In this document: positions 25,138-34,553 of the stretch, one piece after another
Layout of the letters: each line of letters opens with the position of its first letter
Numbering within the stretch: the stretch's first letter is position 1
Assembly: GCA_035263105.1 (NCBI GenBank)
Contig: DATFRO010000100.1
Location: 1-43,417, forward strand
Direction: 5' to 3'
DNA: 43,417 nt
DNA from: DATBVX01 sp035263105
GTDB lineage: Bacteria > Pseudomonadota > Gammaproteobacteria > Steroidobacterales > Steroidobacteraceae
Translations under genes and position numbers: made by a program
The notes under the pieces: generated by a model
Seen by the model: only the letters and a program-made list of their open reading frames with translations
Databases searched by the model: none
What the model was told of the DNA's origin: nothing

Positions 25138-25166
25138 TCTCGCAGGCGATGCCTGGTCTTCGGCAC

Positions 25167-25355
25167 TCAGCCCTCCGGATCCTCCGGGGGCGCAGATGAA
25201 CCCGGACCCGGCAGCCGCCCCGCCTTGCGCAGTGCCTCGCGCAGCGCGAACTCGATCTGCGCATTGACGCTGCGCAATTCCTCCGCCGCCCAGCGCTGCA
25301 TGGCTTCCAGCACGTCTGCGCCAATGCGCAGCGGAAACGCCTTCCGTTCGTTCAC
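25167..25355 (-). CDS. Arc-like ribbon-helix-helix protein
   Basis: 62 residues. The first about 46 fit a ribbon-helix-helix fold: a beta strand RKAFPLRI, helix A (ADVLEAMQRWAAEEL) and helix B (SVNAQIEFALREALRKAG) joined by the usual short turn. The SVNAQIE helix start is the Arc/MetJ pattern for DNA-binding dimers. The tail is Pro/Gly/Glu-rich. It starts 12 bases after the SPFH gene stop on the same strand. It could autoregulate the pair, or act as an antitoxin-like factor, but no toxin gene is seen. The GTG/ATG context is poor; ATG at 25355 is used. Confidence 0.8.
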   Translation of the reverse strand: MNERKAFPLRIGADVLEAMQRWAAEELRSVNAQIEFALREALRKAGRLPGPGSSAPPEDPEG

Positions 25356-25367
25356 GAATGCGCTGCG

Positions 25368-26234
25368 TCAGGTATAGAGCGTTCCCGTATTCACGACCGG
25401 TTGCGAGGCGCGATCCCCGCACAGCACCACCAGCAGGTTCGAGACCATGGCCGCGCGACGCTCGTCGTCCAGTTGCACGACGCCCTTCTGGGACAGCTCG
25501 TTCAGCGCCATCTGCACCATCCCGACCGCGCCTTCGACGATCCGCGTGCGGGCCGCGATGATCGCGCTCGCCTGCTGACGCTGCAGCATTGCCTGCGCGA
25601 TCTCGGGCGCGTAGGCCAGGTGGCTCACGCGCGCTTCGAGGACCGTGACACCGGCGCTCTGGAGCCGCTCCTGGATTTCCCGCTGCAAGTGCTCGTTGAT
25701 CTCCTTCGAATGGCTGCGCAGCGAGATGCGGTGTTGATCGTGCAGATCGTACGGATAGCTGGTCGCGAGCTGACGCAACGCCGCTTCGCTCTGCACATGC
25801 ACGAAATTCTCGTAGTCGTCGACGTTGAAGCAGGCCTCCGCCGTGTCCTCGACCTGCCACACCACGACCGCGGCGATTTCGATCGGACTACCCTCGAGAT
25901 CGTTGACCTTGAGCTTGCCCGACTCGAAGTTGCGCACCCGCAGGCTGACGGCACGCTTGGTATAGAACGGATTGGTCCAGCGCAGACCAGCCTCACGGCA
26001 AGTACCGACGTAGTGACCGAAGAGCTGCAGAACGACGCCGTTGTTGGGCTGAACCATGAAGAACCCGATCCAGCAGACTGCAACGACGGCGCTGATGAGG
26101 CCGAGGGCTACCGCGGCGACCGGCTCCGCATGGAGGACGGCGCTGATCAGTGCCCAAAGGTCGACCACGGTCGCGAGCAGCAGCACCAGGATCATCGGTA
26201 TCCCGGCGAGCGCAGAAACGGTTTTTTCTTCCAT
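25368..26234 (-). CDS. SPFH/band 7 domain membrane protein
   Basis: 288 residues. Two N-terminal membrane helices (about 10-33 and 38-61) are followed by an SPFH domain at about 62-240 (NNGVVLQLFGHYVG, VVVWQVEDTAEA, VTVLEARVSHLAYAPEIAQAM). The last is a stomatin/flotillin hallmark, before a helical tail. SPFH proteins form large membrane rings that scaffold proteases or organise lipid domains; no NfeD or FtsH partner is adjacent. The ATG at 26234 follows GGAGG by seven bases. It lies reverse between parA and parB and is co-directional with the ribbon-helix-helix gene. Confidence 0.9.
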   Translation of the reverse strand: MEEKTVSALAGIPMILVLLLATVVDLWALISAVLHAEPVAAVALGLISAVVAVCWIGFFMVQPNNGVVLQLFGHYVGTCREAGLRWTNPFYTKRAVSLRVRNFESGKLKVNDLEGSPIEIAAVVVWQVEDTAEACFNVDDYENFVHVQSEAALRQLATSYPYDLHDQHRISLRSHSKEINEHLQREIQERLQSAGVTVLEARVSHLAYAPEIAQAMLQRQQASAIIAARTRIVEGAVGMVQMALNELSQKGVVQLDDERRAAMVSNLLVVLCGDRASQPVVNTGTLYT

Positions 26235-26266
26235 ACAGCCTCCGATCTTCGTGATACCGGAGTATG

Positions 26267-26281
26267 ATATCTAAAAGATAT
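26267..26281. promoter_or_regulatory. AT-rich operator-like palindrome upstream of the SPFH gene
   Basis: ATATCT-AAA-AGATAT is a perfect 6-3-6 inverted repeat, 33 bases upstream of the SPFH start, in the 247-base gap shared with parB. Further GATAT motifs follow at about 26302 and 26335 (TTCCGATATT and TTCCGGATAT). The stretch 26260-26360 is far more AT-rich than the genome, consistent with a divergent promoter region. A ribbon-helix-helix dimer could bind such half-sites; that is inference. Confidence 0.5.
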
Positions 26282-26481
26282 TGAATTGACTTCACAGTTC
26301 CGATATTAGAGGCATAAAAATCGATAGTCATTCCGGATATGCGATTTTTGATGACAAATATGGCTACTAAATCCACCCATCACCACACGACCACGGCCGA
26401 GTCCGCGTCCACCGACTGGTTGCGGTCTGGCTTGCGAATCGAGCCGTGCGGCACGTTCGCAGTCGGCTACACTGCGCGCCC

Positions 26482-27384
26482 ATGGCGTTGAAGAAGACGG
26501 GCTTGGGTCGAGGTCTTGAAGCACTGCTCAGCCCCTCGCCCGCGCGCCGTGCGCCCGAGCCGGCCACTCCCGCCGCACCTGTTGACGACCTCGCCAGGAT
26601 CCCGCTCGACCTGTTGCAGCGAGGGCGCTACCAGCCGCGCATCGACATGCGCACCGAGAGTCTTCAAGAGCTCGCGGACTCCATTCGCGCGCAGGGTGTC
26701 GTTCAGCCGATCGTGGTGCGGCCGGTCGACTCGCCCGGCGTCGGAGGCTCGCAACGCTACGAAATCATCGCGGGTGAGCGTCGTTGGCGCGCCGCCCAGA
26801 TGGCCGGTCTCGAGAACATCCCGGCGATCGTGCGGCGCGTCGCAGACGAAGCGGCCGTCGCGATGTCGCTCATCGAAAACATCCAGCGCGAGAACCTGAA
26901 TCCGCTGGAAGAAGCGCGCGCGCTCGAGCGGCTGATCGGCGAGTTCAACATGACGCACCAGGAAGCGGCCGAAGCGGTGGGCCGCTCACGCGTGACGGTC
27001 AGCAATCTGCTCCGCTTGCTGGAGCTCGCCGACGAAGTGAAGGGACTGGTGGAAAGGCGCGAGCTCGAGATGGGGCACGCGCGCGCATTGCTGGGCCTGG
27101 AGGCGCGCCGGCAGCAGGCCGAGGTCGCGATCCTGGTGGCGAAAAGGGGCTTGTCCGTGCGCGAGACGGAAGCGCTGGTGCGGCGCATGCTCGATCACGC
27201 TGCGCAGGGCAAGGATCGGACCGAGCGTGCCGAGGATCCCAACGTGCGCAAGCTCCAGCAGGAGTTGACCGATCGCCTGGGTGCGAAGGTGGCGGTCCAG
27301 CACAGCGTCAGCGGCAAGGGCAAAGTCGTCATCAGCTACAACAGTCTCGACGAGCTCGACGGCATCCTGACCCACATCTCCTGA
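26482..27384 (+). CDS. parB: Chromosome partitioning protein ParB
   Basis: 300 residues from the ATG at 26482; an ATG twelve codons upstream adds a non-conserved leader. N-terminal GLGRGLEALL is the ParA-interacting segment. The CTPase motif GERRWRAAQ is near residue 96, and SLIENIQRENLNPLEEARA and the helix-turn-helix (THQEAAEAVGRSRVTVSNLLRLL) bind parS. The C-terminal dimerisation helices include KLQQELTDRLGAKV. It is separated from parA by the SPFH/RHH pair and therefore needs its own promoter (a TACACT hexamer at about 26467 is a weak candidate). Confidence 0.95.
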   Translation: MALKKTGLGRGLEALLSPSPARRAPEPATPAAPVDDLARIPLDLLQRGRYQPRIDMRTESLQELADSIRAQGVVQPIVVRPVDSPGVGGSQRYEIIAGERRWRAAQMAGLENIPAIVRRVADEAAVAMSLIENIQRENLNPLEEARALERLIGEFNMTHQEAAEAVGRSRVTVSNLLRLLELADEVKGLVERRELEMGHARALLGLEARRQQAEVAILVAKRGLSVRETEALVRRMLDHAAQGKDRTERAEDPNVRKLQQELTDRLGAKVAVQHSVSGKGKVVISYNSLDELDGILTHIS

Positions 27385-27478
27385 AGCGCCGCGCGACCCG
27401 TCTGCCGGTCTGTCCGTCCACGCGCCACCGCGTCAAAAAGGCCGGAGCACGCGCCACTTCTCAGTTTCCGCAAGTCCG

Positions 27479-27507
27479 TTGAAGCACTGCAAAATCCCCC
27501 CTATAAT
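27479..27507 (+). promoter_or_regulatory. Strong sigma70-type promoter of the atp operon
   Basis: TTGAAG at 27479-27484 and a perfect TATAAT at 27502-27507 are separated by exactly 17 bases, preceded by 94 bases of non-coding sequence after parB. Transcription would begin near 27514. This is the best promoter in the window and lies ahead of all nine atp genes. Confidence 0.8.
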
Positions 27508-27552
27508 GCGCGGCCTTTGCGAACGGGGAGTACTCCTCGCCGCTGAATAAAC

Positions 27553-27599
27553 GCCACTCGCTCGCCGCGTAATTTCTCGCTCCGCGCAGTGGCTTTTTT
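27553..27599 (+). terminator. Terminator-like hairpin in the atp leader (possible attenuator)
   Basis: GCCACT at 27553-27558 pairs with AGTGGC at 27588-27593, enclosing a smaller CGCG/CGCG stem, and is followed at once by six Ts (27594-27599). A palindrome GGAGTACTCC lies between it and the promoter. The outer stem is only six pairs with a long interior, so strength is moderate. If atpI starts at 27637, the whole element is in the untranslated leader. Confidence 0.45.
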
Positions 27600-27636
27600 G
27601 TTGCCGGTCTGCCCCACCAACGTGGCGAGAGTCGAC

Positions 27637-28014
27637 GTGCCCAGCGCCAGTCGCGCCGCGTTACAAATTGCACTGTGGCAGGCGGTTGCCACGCTCGCGA
27701 TCGCCGGGCTCTTCCTGGCGCTATCTGGCGGGAGATGGGCGATCTCAGCGCTTGTGGGCGGTGGCATCGCCGTAGCGACGAGCCTCGCGATGATCGGGGT
27801 GATGTTTCGCGGCGCCGGGGGCGCTGACCCGCGCGCCATCATGACCAGGCTCTACGCTGGCGAGGCGACGAAGCTGGCATTGACGGTCGTGCTGTTCGTA
27901 GCGGCGATCAAGTTCATGCGTCCGGCGATCGCGCCGCTGCTGATCGCGTATATCGCGACCCTGCCGGTGTATTGGCTGGCGTTGCTCAGAAAGAGTCGGG
28001 ACGGAATAAGTTGA
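27637..28014 (+). CDS. atpI: ATP synthase subunit I (AtpI)
   Basis: About 125 residues with four hydrophobic helices, the layout of proteobacterial AtpI, which helps assemble the c-ring. Conserved elements are ISALVGGGIAVATSLAM, the EATKLALTVVLF segment and a basic C-terminus. The first position in the atp operon supports the call. The start is uncertain: GTG at 27637 (GCGAGAG upstream) is chosen because earlier GTGs at 27589 or 27622 would include or abut the terminator-like T-run. Confidence 0.82.
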   Translation: MPSASRAALQIALWQAVATLAIAGLFLALSGGRWAISALVGGGIAVATSLAMIGVMFRGAGGADPRAIMTRLYAGEATKLALTVVLFVAAIKFMRPAIAPLLIAYIATLPVYWLALLRKSRDGIS

Positions 28015-28033
28015 CGTGTGGATGAAGAACATC

Positions 28034-28861
28034 ATGTCTGCTGAACAAGCGCCAAACGCCAACGAATACATCGGCCATCACCTGCAGAATCTCACGCTCA
28101 AGATCGGCGATTCGCCGTTCTGGACGGTCCATCTCGACACCTTGATCGTCTCGGGAATCGTCGGCTTCGTTGTCTTCGGACTGCTCTGGTTCGCGGCACG
28201 GCGTGCGACGGTTCAGCCCGGCCGGCTGCAGGCGCTGGCCGAGCACGTCTTGCAGATGGTCGATACACAGGTGAAGGACACCTTCCACGCACAGAGCAAC
28301 CTGATCACGCCGCTCGCGATCACCATCTTCATCTGGGTGTTCTGCATGAACGCCCTAGACCTGATCCCGGTCGACTTCATCCCTCGCGCCGTCGGTCATT
28401 TCGGAGTGAGCCACTTCAAGCCGGTGCCCACGACCGATCCGAATGCCACCTTCGCCATGTCGATCACGGTGTTCCTGCTCATCTTCGTATTCAACGTGAA
28501 ATACAAGGGCGTCGGCGGCTTCGTGCACGAGGTGTTCGCGGTTCCTTTCGGGCTGTGGCTGGCCCCGGTCAACTTCGTCCTGCGTGTGATCGAGGAAGTC
28601 GCGCGTCCCGTATCGCTGGCGCTGCGCTTGTTCGGCAACATGTTCGCGGGCGAGGTGCTGTTCATCCTGCTGGTGCTGCTCGCCGGCGCATGGCATGTCG
28701 ACGGCGTTGGCAGCGCACTGAGCAGCGGTTTCTCCATGCTGGGGCACGTGCTGCTGTCCGTCGGCTGGGGAATCTTCCACATCCTGATCGTGACGTTGCA
28801 GGCCTTCATTTTCATGATGCTGACGATCGTCTACCTGTCGCTCGCCAGCCAGGAACACTGA
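28034..28861 (+). CDS. atpB: ATP synthase F0 subunit a
   Basis: About 275 residues with five to six membrane helices. It forms the proton half-channels against the c-ring. The essential Arg is in SLALRLFGNMFAGE, and NALDLIP and the C-terminal LQAFIFMMLTIVYL helix are conserved. The ATG at 28034 (MSAEQ...EYIGHHLQNLTL) fits other gammaproteobacterial a subunits; GTG 28016 and ATG 28022 are alternatives. Starts 19 bases after atpI. Confidence 0.96.
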   Translation: MSAEQAPNANEYIGHHLQNLTLKIGDSPFWTVHLDTLIVSGIVGFVVFGLLWFAARRATVQPGRLQALAEHVLQMVDTQVKDTFHAQSNLITPLAITIFIWVFCMNALDLIPVDFIPRAVGHFGVSHFKPVPTTDPNATFAMSITVFLLIFVFNVKYKGVGGFVHEVFAVPFGLWLAPVNFVLRVIEEVARPVSLALRLFGNMFAGEVLFILLVLLAGAWHVDGVGSALSSGFSMLGHVLLSVGWGIFHILIVTLQAFIFMMLTIVYLSLASQEH

Positions 28862-28899
28862 TCCCGATTCGTTAGGCACACACATCCACGAGGAAAACA

Positions 28900-29169
28900 A
28901 TGGACGCTCTTGCTCAATTCTTTGGCCAGACTCAGATCGCCGCCGCATTGCTGATCGGCATGGGCGCGCTTGGCACCGCCATCGGCTTCGGCCTGCTGGG
29001 CGGCAAATTCTTGGAAGGCGCCGCGCGGCAGCCGGAGATGGTGCCGATGCTGCAGGTGAAGATGTTCATCGTCGCGGGATTGCTCGATGCATTCACCGCC
29101 ATCGCGACCGCGATTGCGGTGCTGCTGCTCTATGCCAATCCGCTGATCAGCCAGGTCAAGGGCGGCTGA
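28900..29169 (+). CDS. atpE: ATP synthase F0 subunit c
   Basis: 89 residues, a two-helix hairpin. The polar loop ARQPEM is at residues 42-47 and the proton-carrying Asp63 sits in the second helix (AGLLDAF). The Gly-rich first helix (GMGALGTAIGFGLLGG) is typical. There is no sodium-site Gln/Ser-Glu pattern, so a proton-driven ring is expected. A good GAGGAAAAC ribosome site precedes the ATG, in keeping with the high demand for this subunit. Confidence 0.97.
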   Translation: MDALAQFFGQTQIAAALLIGMGALGTAIGFGLLGGKFLEGAARQPEMVPMLQVKMFIVAGLLDAFTAIATAIAVLLLYANPLISQVKGG

Positions 29170-29203
29170 GAGCGAGCGACGCGATCATCCGAGGGAGCTT
29201 GCA

Positions 29204-29674
29204 GTGAACATCAACGCAACCCTGATCGGCCAGGTCATCTGGTTCGCGTTCTTCATCTGGTTCGTGATGAAGTTCGTGTGGCCTTACTTCACGCGGGTCA
29301 TCGCCGAGCGTCAGAAGACCATCGCCGATGGACTCGCCGCGGCGGAAAAGGGTCAGAAAGACCTCAGCCAGGCGAAGGCCAATGCCGATGAAATCATCCG
29401 CGAGGCGCGCAACCGCGCCGTGCAGATCGAGAACCAGGCGCAACACCGTGCGAACGAGCTGATCGACCAGGCCAAGAAGAACGCGGTCGGCGAGGGCGAA
29501 CGGCTGATCGCCGCGGCCCAGCAGCAGATCCAGCTCGAGAGCACGCGGGCGCGCGAATCATTGCGCAAGGAAGTCGCCGCTCTCGCGGTGTCCGGCGCTT
29601 CGCAACTGCTGGAGCGCGAGATCGATCCCAAGGCGCACGCGGTGCTGCTCGACAAGCTGGCGGCGCAGCTCTAG
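29204..29674 (+). CDS. atpF: ATP synthase F0 subunit b
   Basis: 156 residues, equal to E. coli AtpF. One N-terminal membrane helix (about 5-24) is followed by a long charged coiled coil that forms the peripheral stalk and ends in a delta-binding helix (LLERExDPxAHAxLL-like). The start is GTG at 29204 with GAGGGAG eight bases upstream. Four bases separate it from atpH. Confidence 0.96.
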   Translation: MNINATLIGQVIWFAFFIWFVMKFVWPYFTRVIAERQKTIADGLAAAEKGQKDLSQAKANADEIIREARNRAVQIENQAQHRANELIDQAKKNAVGEGERLIAAAQQQIQLESTRARESLRKEVAALAVSGASQLLEREIDPKAHAVLLDKLAAQL

Positions 29675-29678
29675 AGCC

Positions 29679-30215
29679 ATGGCCGAAAAGAGCACCATCG
29701 CGCGACCGTACGCCAAGGCGCTCTTCGAGCTCGCGCTCGGAGACCGGAAGCTTGACGTGTGGTCGCAGGCTCTCGCGATCGCCGCTGCCGTCGTTGCGGA
29801 TGTGCGCGTCAAGAAGCTGCTGACCAGCCCGCACCTCACGACGGACCAGCTCGCGGATCTGCTGATCGATATCTGCGGCAAGGCGCTCGACGCGGAAGGC
29901 CAGAACTTCATCCGCGTGCTCGCCGCGAACCGGCGACTCGGTCTCCTCCCCGAGATCTCCATGATCTACGAGAAGCTCAAGGCGGAAGCGGAGAAGGTGG
30001 TCGACGTCACCGTGACTTCGGCGGCGCCGCTGAGTGCCGAGCAGCAGCGCAGCTACGCCGATGCCTTGCGCAAGCGCCTCAACAGCGAGGTGCGCCTGCA
30101 TTGCGAGATCGATCCGGCGCTGGTGGGCGGGGCGATCCTGCGCGCCGACGACCTGGTGATCGACGGCTCTCTGCGCGGCCGGCTCGAGCGTCTCACGACC
30201 GAACTCTTGAATTAG
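29679..30215 (+). CDS. atpH: ATP synthase F1 subunit delta
   Basis: 178 residues. It links the peripheral stalk to the top of the alpha3beta3 head. The N-terminal STIARPYAKALFELA and the C-terminal VGGAILRADDLVIDGSLRGRLERL segments are the standard OSCP/delta signatures. The start ATG 29679 follows the atpF stop closely. Confidence 0.97.
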   Translation: MAEKSTIARPYAKALFELALGDRKLDVWSQALAIAAAVVADVRVKKLLTSPHLTTDQLADLLIDICGKALDAEGQNFIRVLAANRRLGLLPEISMIYEKLKAEAEKVVDVTVTSAAPLSAEQQRSYADALRKRLNSEVRLHCEIDPALVGGAILRADDLVIDGSLRGRLERLTTELLN

Positions 30216-30228
30216 GAAGGGACGAACC

Positions 30229-31767
<1,539 letters not shown>

Positions 31768-31785
31768 GCGGAGCCGCGTTCGCAG

Positions 31786-32646
31786 ATGGCAAGTCCCAAA
31801 GAAGTCCGGGTCAAGATCGCGAGTATCAAGAGTACTCAGAAGATCACCAAGGCCATGGAAATGGTGGCGGCGAGCAAGATGCGCCGCGCGCAGGAGCGCA
31901 TGCGCGCCGCGCGCCCGTACGCGGAGAAGATGCGCGTGGTGATCGGACATCTCAACGAGGCCAACCCGGATTACCGACACCCGTTCCTGGTCGAGCGGTT
32001 GGTGAAGGCCGTCGGGTTCATCGTCGTCAGCACCGATCGCGGGTTGTGCGGCTCTCTCAACGTGAACCTGTTCCGCGGTGTGCTGAGCGCCGCACGCGAG
32101 TGGCAGCAGAAAGGCGCGTCGGTATCGCTGTGCCTGATCGGTTCCAAGGCACTGCAGTTCTTCCGCCGCCTGGGGCTGCCGGTCCTCGCGCAGGCGACGC
32201 ACCTGGGCGATCGTCCGCACGTCAAGGATCTGATCGGGACCGTCAAGGTCATGCTGGACGCGTACGGCGAAGGCAAGATCGATCGGCTGTTCCTGATGAA
32301 CAACACGTTCGTCAGCACCATGAGCCAGAAGGCAGCGCTCACGCAGCTCCTGCCGGTCGTCACTTTGGACAAGGATCAGCTGCAGGAGCACTGGGACTAC
32401 ATCTACGAGCCGGACGCGGCCGAGATTCTTCCCGAGGTCCTGATGCGCTACGTGGAGTCGCAGGTCTACCAGGGCGCGGTTGAAAACGTCGCCTGCGAGA
32501 TGGCGGCGCGCATGGTGGCCATGAAGAGCGCTTCCGACAACGCGGACAAGCTGATCGAAGAGCTTCAACTCATCTACAACAAGGCGCGCCAGGCAGCGAT
32601 CACGAAAGAGCTGTCGGAAATCGTGGGCGGCGCAGCGGCAGTTTGA
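31786..32646 (+). CDS. atpG: ATP synthase F1 subunit gamma
   Basis: 286 residues, the rotating central shaft. The N-terminal helix (RVKIASIKSTQKITKAMEMVA) and C-terminal helix (NKARQAAITKELSEIVGGAAA) form the coiled coil inside the head; STDRGLCGSLN is the family signature. The start is 18 bases after atpA. Confidence 0.98.
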   Translation: MASPKEVRVKIASIKSTQKITKAMEMVAASKMRRAQERMRAARPYAEKMRVVIGHLNEANPDYRHPFLVERLVKAVGFIVVSTDRGLCGSLNVNLFRGVLSAAREWQQKGASVSLCLIGSKALQFFRRLGLPVLAQATHLGDRPHVKDLIGTVKVMLDAYGEGKIDRLFLMNNTFVSTMSQKAALTQLLPVVTLDKDQLQEHWDYIYEPDAAEILPEVLMRYVESQVYQGAVENVACEMAARMVAMKSASDNADKLIEELQLIYNKARQAAITKELSEIVGGAAAV

Positions 32647-32663
32647 GGAACGAGGAACATCGC

Positions 32664-34061
32664 ATGAGCAGTGGCAAGATCGTCCAGGTCATCGGCGCAG
32701 TCATCGACGTGGAGTTTCCGCGCGACCAGATCCCGAAGGTCTACCAGGCGCTGAAGCTCGACGACGTCGAGCTCACGCTCGAGGTGCAGCAGCAGCTCGG
32801 CGACGGCGTCGTGCGCACGATCGCGATGGGATCCTCCGAGGGACTGAAGCGCGGCATGGGCGTCAAGAACACCGGCGCCCCGATCTCGGTCCCGGTAGGA
32901 ACCGGCACGCTGGGGCGGATCCTGGACGTTCTTGGGCAGCCGATCGACGAGGCCGGTCCGATCAAGTCCGAGGAACGCTGGCCGATCCATCGGCCCGCAC
33001 CCAGCTACGAAGAGCAGGCCGGCAGCCAGGACTTGCTGGAAACCGGAATGAAGGTCATCGACCTGCTCATCCCGTTCGCCAAGGGCGGCAAGATCGGCCT
33101 CTTCGGTGGCGCGGGCGTCGGCAAGACCGTCACGATGCTCGAGTTCATCAATAACATCGCCAAGGCGCACTCGGGTCTGTCGGTATTCGCCGGTGTCGGC
33201 GAGCGCACTCGCGAGGGCAACGACTTCTATCATGAGATGACCGAGTCGGGCGTTCTCGACAAGGTCGCGATGGTGTTCGGCCAGATGAACGAGCCGCCGG
33301 GCAACCGACTGCGCGTGGCGCTGACAGGCCTCACGATGGCCGAATACTTCCGTGATGAAAAACAGGCGGGCGGCAAGGGCCGCGACGTGCTGCTCTTCAT
33401 CGACAACATCTACCGCTACACGCTCGCGGGCACCGAAGTGTCAGCGCTGCTCGGCCGTATGCCGTCGGCGGTCGGCTACCAGCCGACGCTCGCCGAAGAG
33501 ATGGGGCTGCTCCAGGAGCGCATCACGTCGACGAAGACGGGTTCGATCACATCGATCCAGGCCGTGTACGTGCCCGCCGACGACCTGACGGACCCCTCAC
33601 CCGCCACGACGTTCGCGCACCTGGATGCCACCGTCGTGTTGTCACGCCAGATCGCGGCGCTCGGCATCTATCCCGCGGTGGACCCGCTCGATTCCACGAG
33701 CCGTCAGCTCGATCCGCTGGTGGTGGGTGAGGAGCACTACAACACGGCGCGCGGCGTGCAGGCGGTTCTGCAGCGTTACAAGGAGCTGCAGGACATCATC
33801 GCGATCCTCGGCATGGACGAGCTCTCCGAAGAAGACAAGCTCACCGTCGGTCGGGCGCGCAAGATCCAGCGTTTCCTCTCGCAGCCGTTCCACGTCGCAG
33901 AAGTGTTCACCGGCCAGAAGGGCAAGTACGTCGCGCTCAAGGATACGATCCGCGGCTTCAAGGGCATTCTCGCGGGCGAATTCGACGCGCTGCCAGAGCA
34001 GGCGTTCTACATGGTGGGCACGATCGAAGAAGCCGTGGAGCAGGCGAAGAAGCTGCAGTAA
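32664..34061 (+). CDS. atpD: ATP synthase F1 subunit beta
   Basis: 465 residues from the ATG at 32664 with GAGGAA upstream; a frame-extending ATG-like start at 32643 overlaps atpG and is less likely. The Walker A motif GGAGVGKT is near residue 150, the catalytic Glu is in GERTREGND, and the DELSEEDK hinge and the signature PAVDPLDSTS are intact. Over long stretches it is nearly identical to E. coli AtpD, supporting a gammaproteobacterial origin. Confidence 0.98.
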   Translation: MSSGKIVQVIGAVIDVEFPRDQIPKVYQALKLDDVELTLEVQQQLGDGVVRTIAMGSSEGLKRGMGVKNTGAPISVPVGTGTLGRILDVLGQPIDEAGPIKSEERWPIHRPAPSYEEQAGSQDLLETGMKVIDLLIPFAKGGKIGLFGGAGVGKTVTMLEFINNIAKAHSGLSVFAGVGERTREGNDFYHEMTESGVLDKVAMVFGQMNEPPGNRLRVALTGLTMAEYFRDEKQAGGKGRDVLLFIDNIYRYTLAGTEVSALLGRMPSAVGYQPTLAEEMGLLQERITSTKTGSITSIQAVYVPADDLTDPSPATTFAHLDATVVLSRQIAALGIYPAVDPLDSTSRQLDPLVVGEEHYNTARGVQAVLQRYKELQDIIAILGMDELSEEDKLTVGRARKIQRFLSQPFHVAEVFTGQKGKYVALKDTIRGFKGILAGEFDALPEQAFYMVGTIEEAVEQAKKLQ

Positions 34062-34064
34062 GTC

Positions 34065-34487
34065 ATGGCCAATACGATCCAGGTGGACATCGTCAGCGCG
34101 GAAGGGGAGATCTTCTCCGGGGCCGCGACGATGCTCTTTGCGCCGGCTTCGCAGGGCGAGATTGGCATCGCGCCTCGCCACGCACCGCTTCTCACCACGC
34201 TGAAGCCGGGTGAGGTGCGCGTTCAGACGCCGGAAGGCGAAGAGCACTATTTCTATGTCGGCGGCGGGGCCATCGAGGTGCAGCCGCACCAGGTGACCGT
34301 GCTGGCCGACACGGCGTTGCGCGCCAAAGACATCGACGAGGCGGCGGCGCTCGCGGCGAAGCAGCGCGCGGAAGATGCGCTCAAGGACAAGGTGAGCCAC
34401 ATCGAAATCGCCGAGGCGCAGGCGGAGCTCGCGCGTGCGGCCGCGCAGCTGAAGGCGCTCGAGCGCCTGCGAAAAATGCGCAAGTAG
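34065..34487 (+). CDS. atpC: ATP synthase F1 subunit epsilon
   Basis: 140 residues. The N-terminal beta-sandwich (IQVDIVSAEGEIFSGAA, GEIGIAPRHAPLLT) binds the c-ring. The C-terminal two-helix domain, rich in Ala, Arg and Glu, can inhibit ATP hydrolysis. It is the last gene of the operon and ends 66 bases before the convergent secreted-protein gene. Confidence 0.96.
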   Translation: MANTIQVDIVSAEGEIFSGAATMLFAPASQGEIGIAPRHAPLLTTLKPGEVRVQTPEGEEHYFYVGGGAIEVQPHQVTVLADTALRAKDIDEAAALAAKQRAEDALKDKVSHIEIAEAQAELARAAAQLKALERLRKMRK

Positions 34488-34547
34488 CGGCCGCTTCGGC
34501 CGGCGCGCAAAGCGCAAAGCGCGGGAGGGACGTACCGCCCCTCGCGC
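34488..34547. terminator. Two hairpins between convergent atpC and the secreted-protein gene
   Basis: A perfect hairpin CGGCCG-CTT-CGGCCG (34488-34502) starts at the atpC stop. A second, GC-rich stem at 34519-34547 (GCGCGGG with CTCGCGC plus two further pairs) fills the rest of the gap. Neither has a long T-run, but their position between convergent genes suggests a two-way terminator. Confidence 0.55.
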
Positions 34548-34553
34548 AATCCC

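Noticed and set aside
25167..25355. Toxin-antitoxin module
   Set aside because: The ribbon-helix-helix protein looks antitoxin-like, but its partner is an SPFH membrane protein and no toxin fold is present.
27517..27545. Manganese (yybP-ykoY) riboswitch in the atp leader
   Set aside because: The GGGGAGTA start is reminiscent of that family, but the rest of the motif is missing and atp genes are not its usual targets.
27506..27550. Fourteen-codon leader peptide ahead of atpI
   Set aside because: Its ATG overlaps the TATAAT -10 hexamer, so it would not be transcribed from that promoter.
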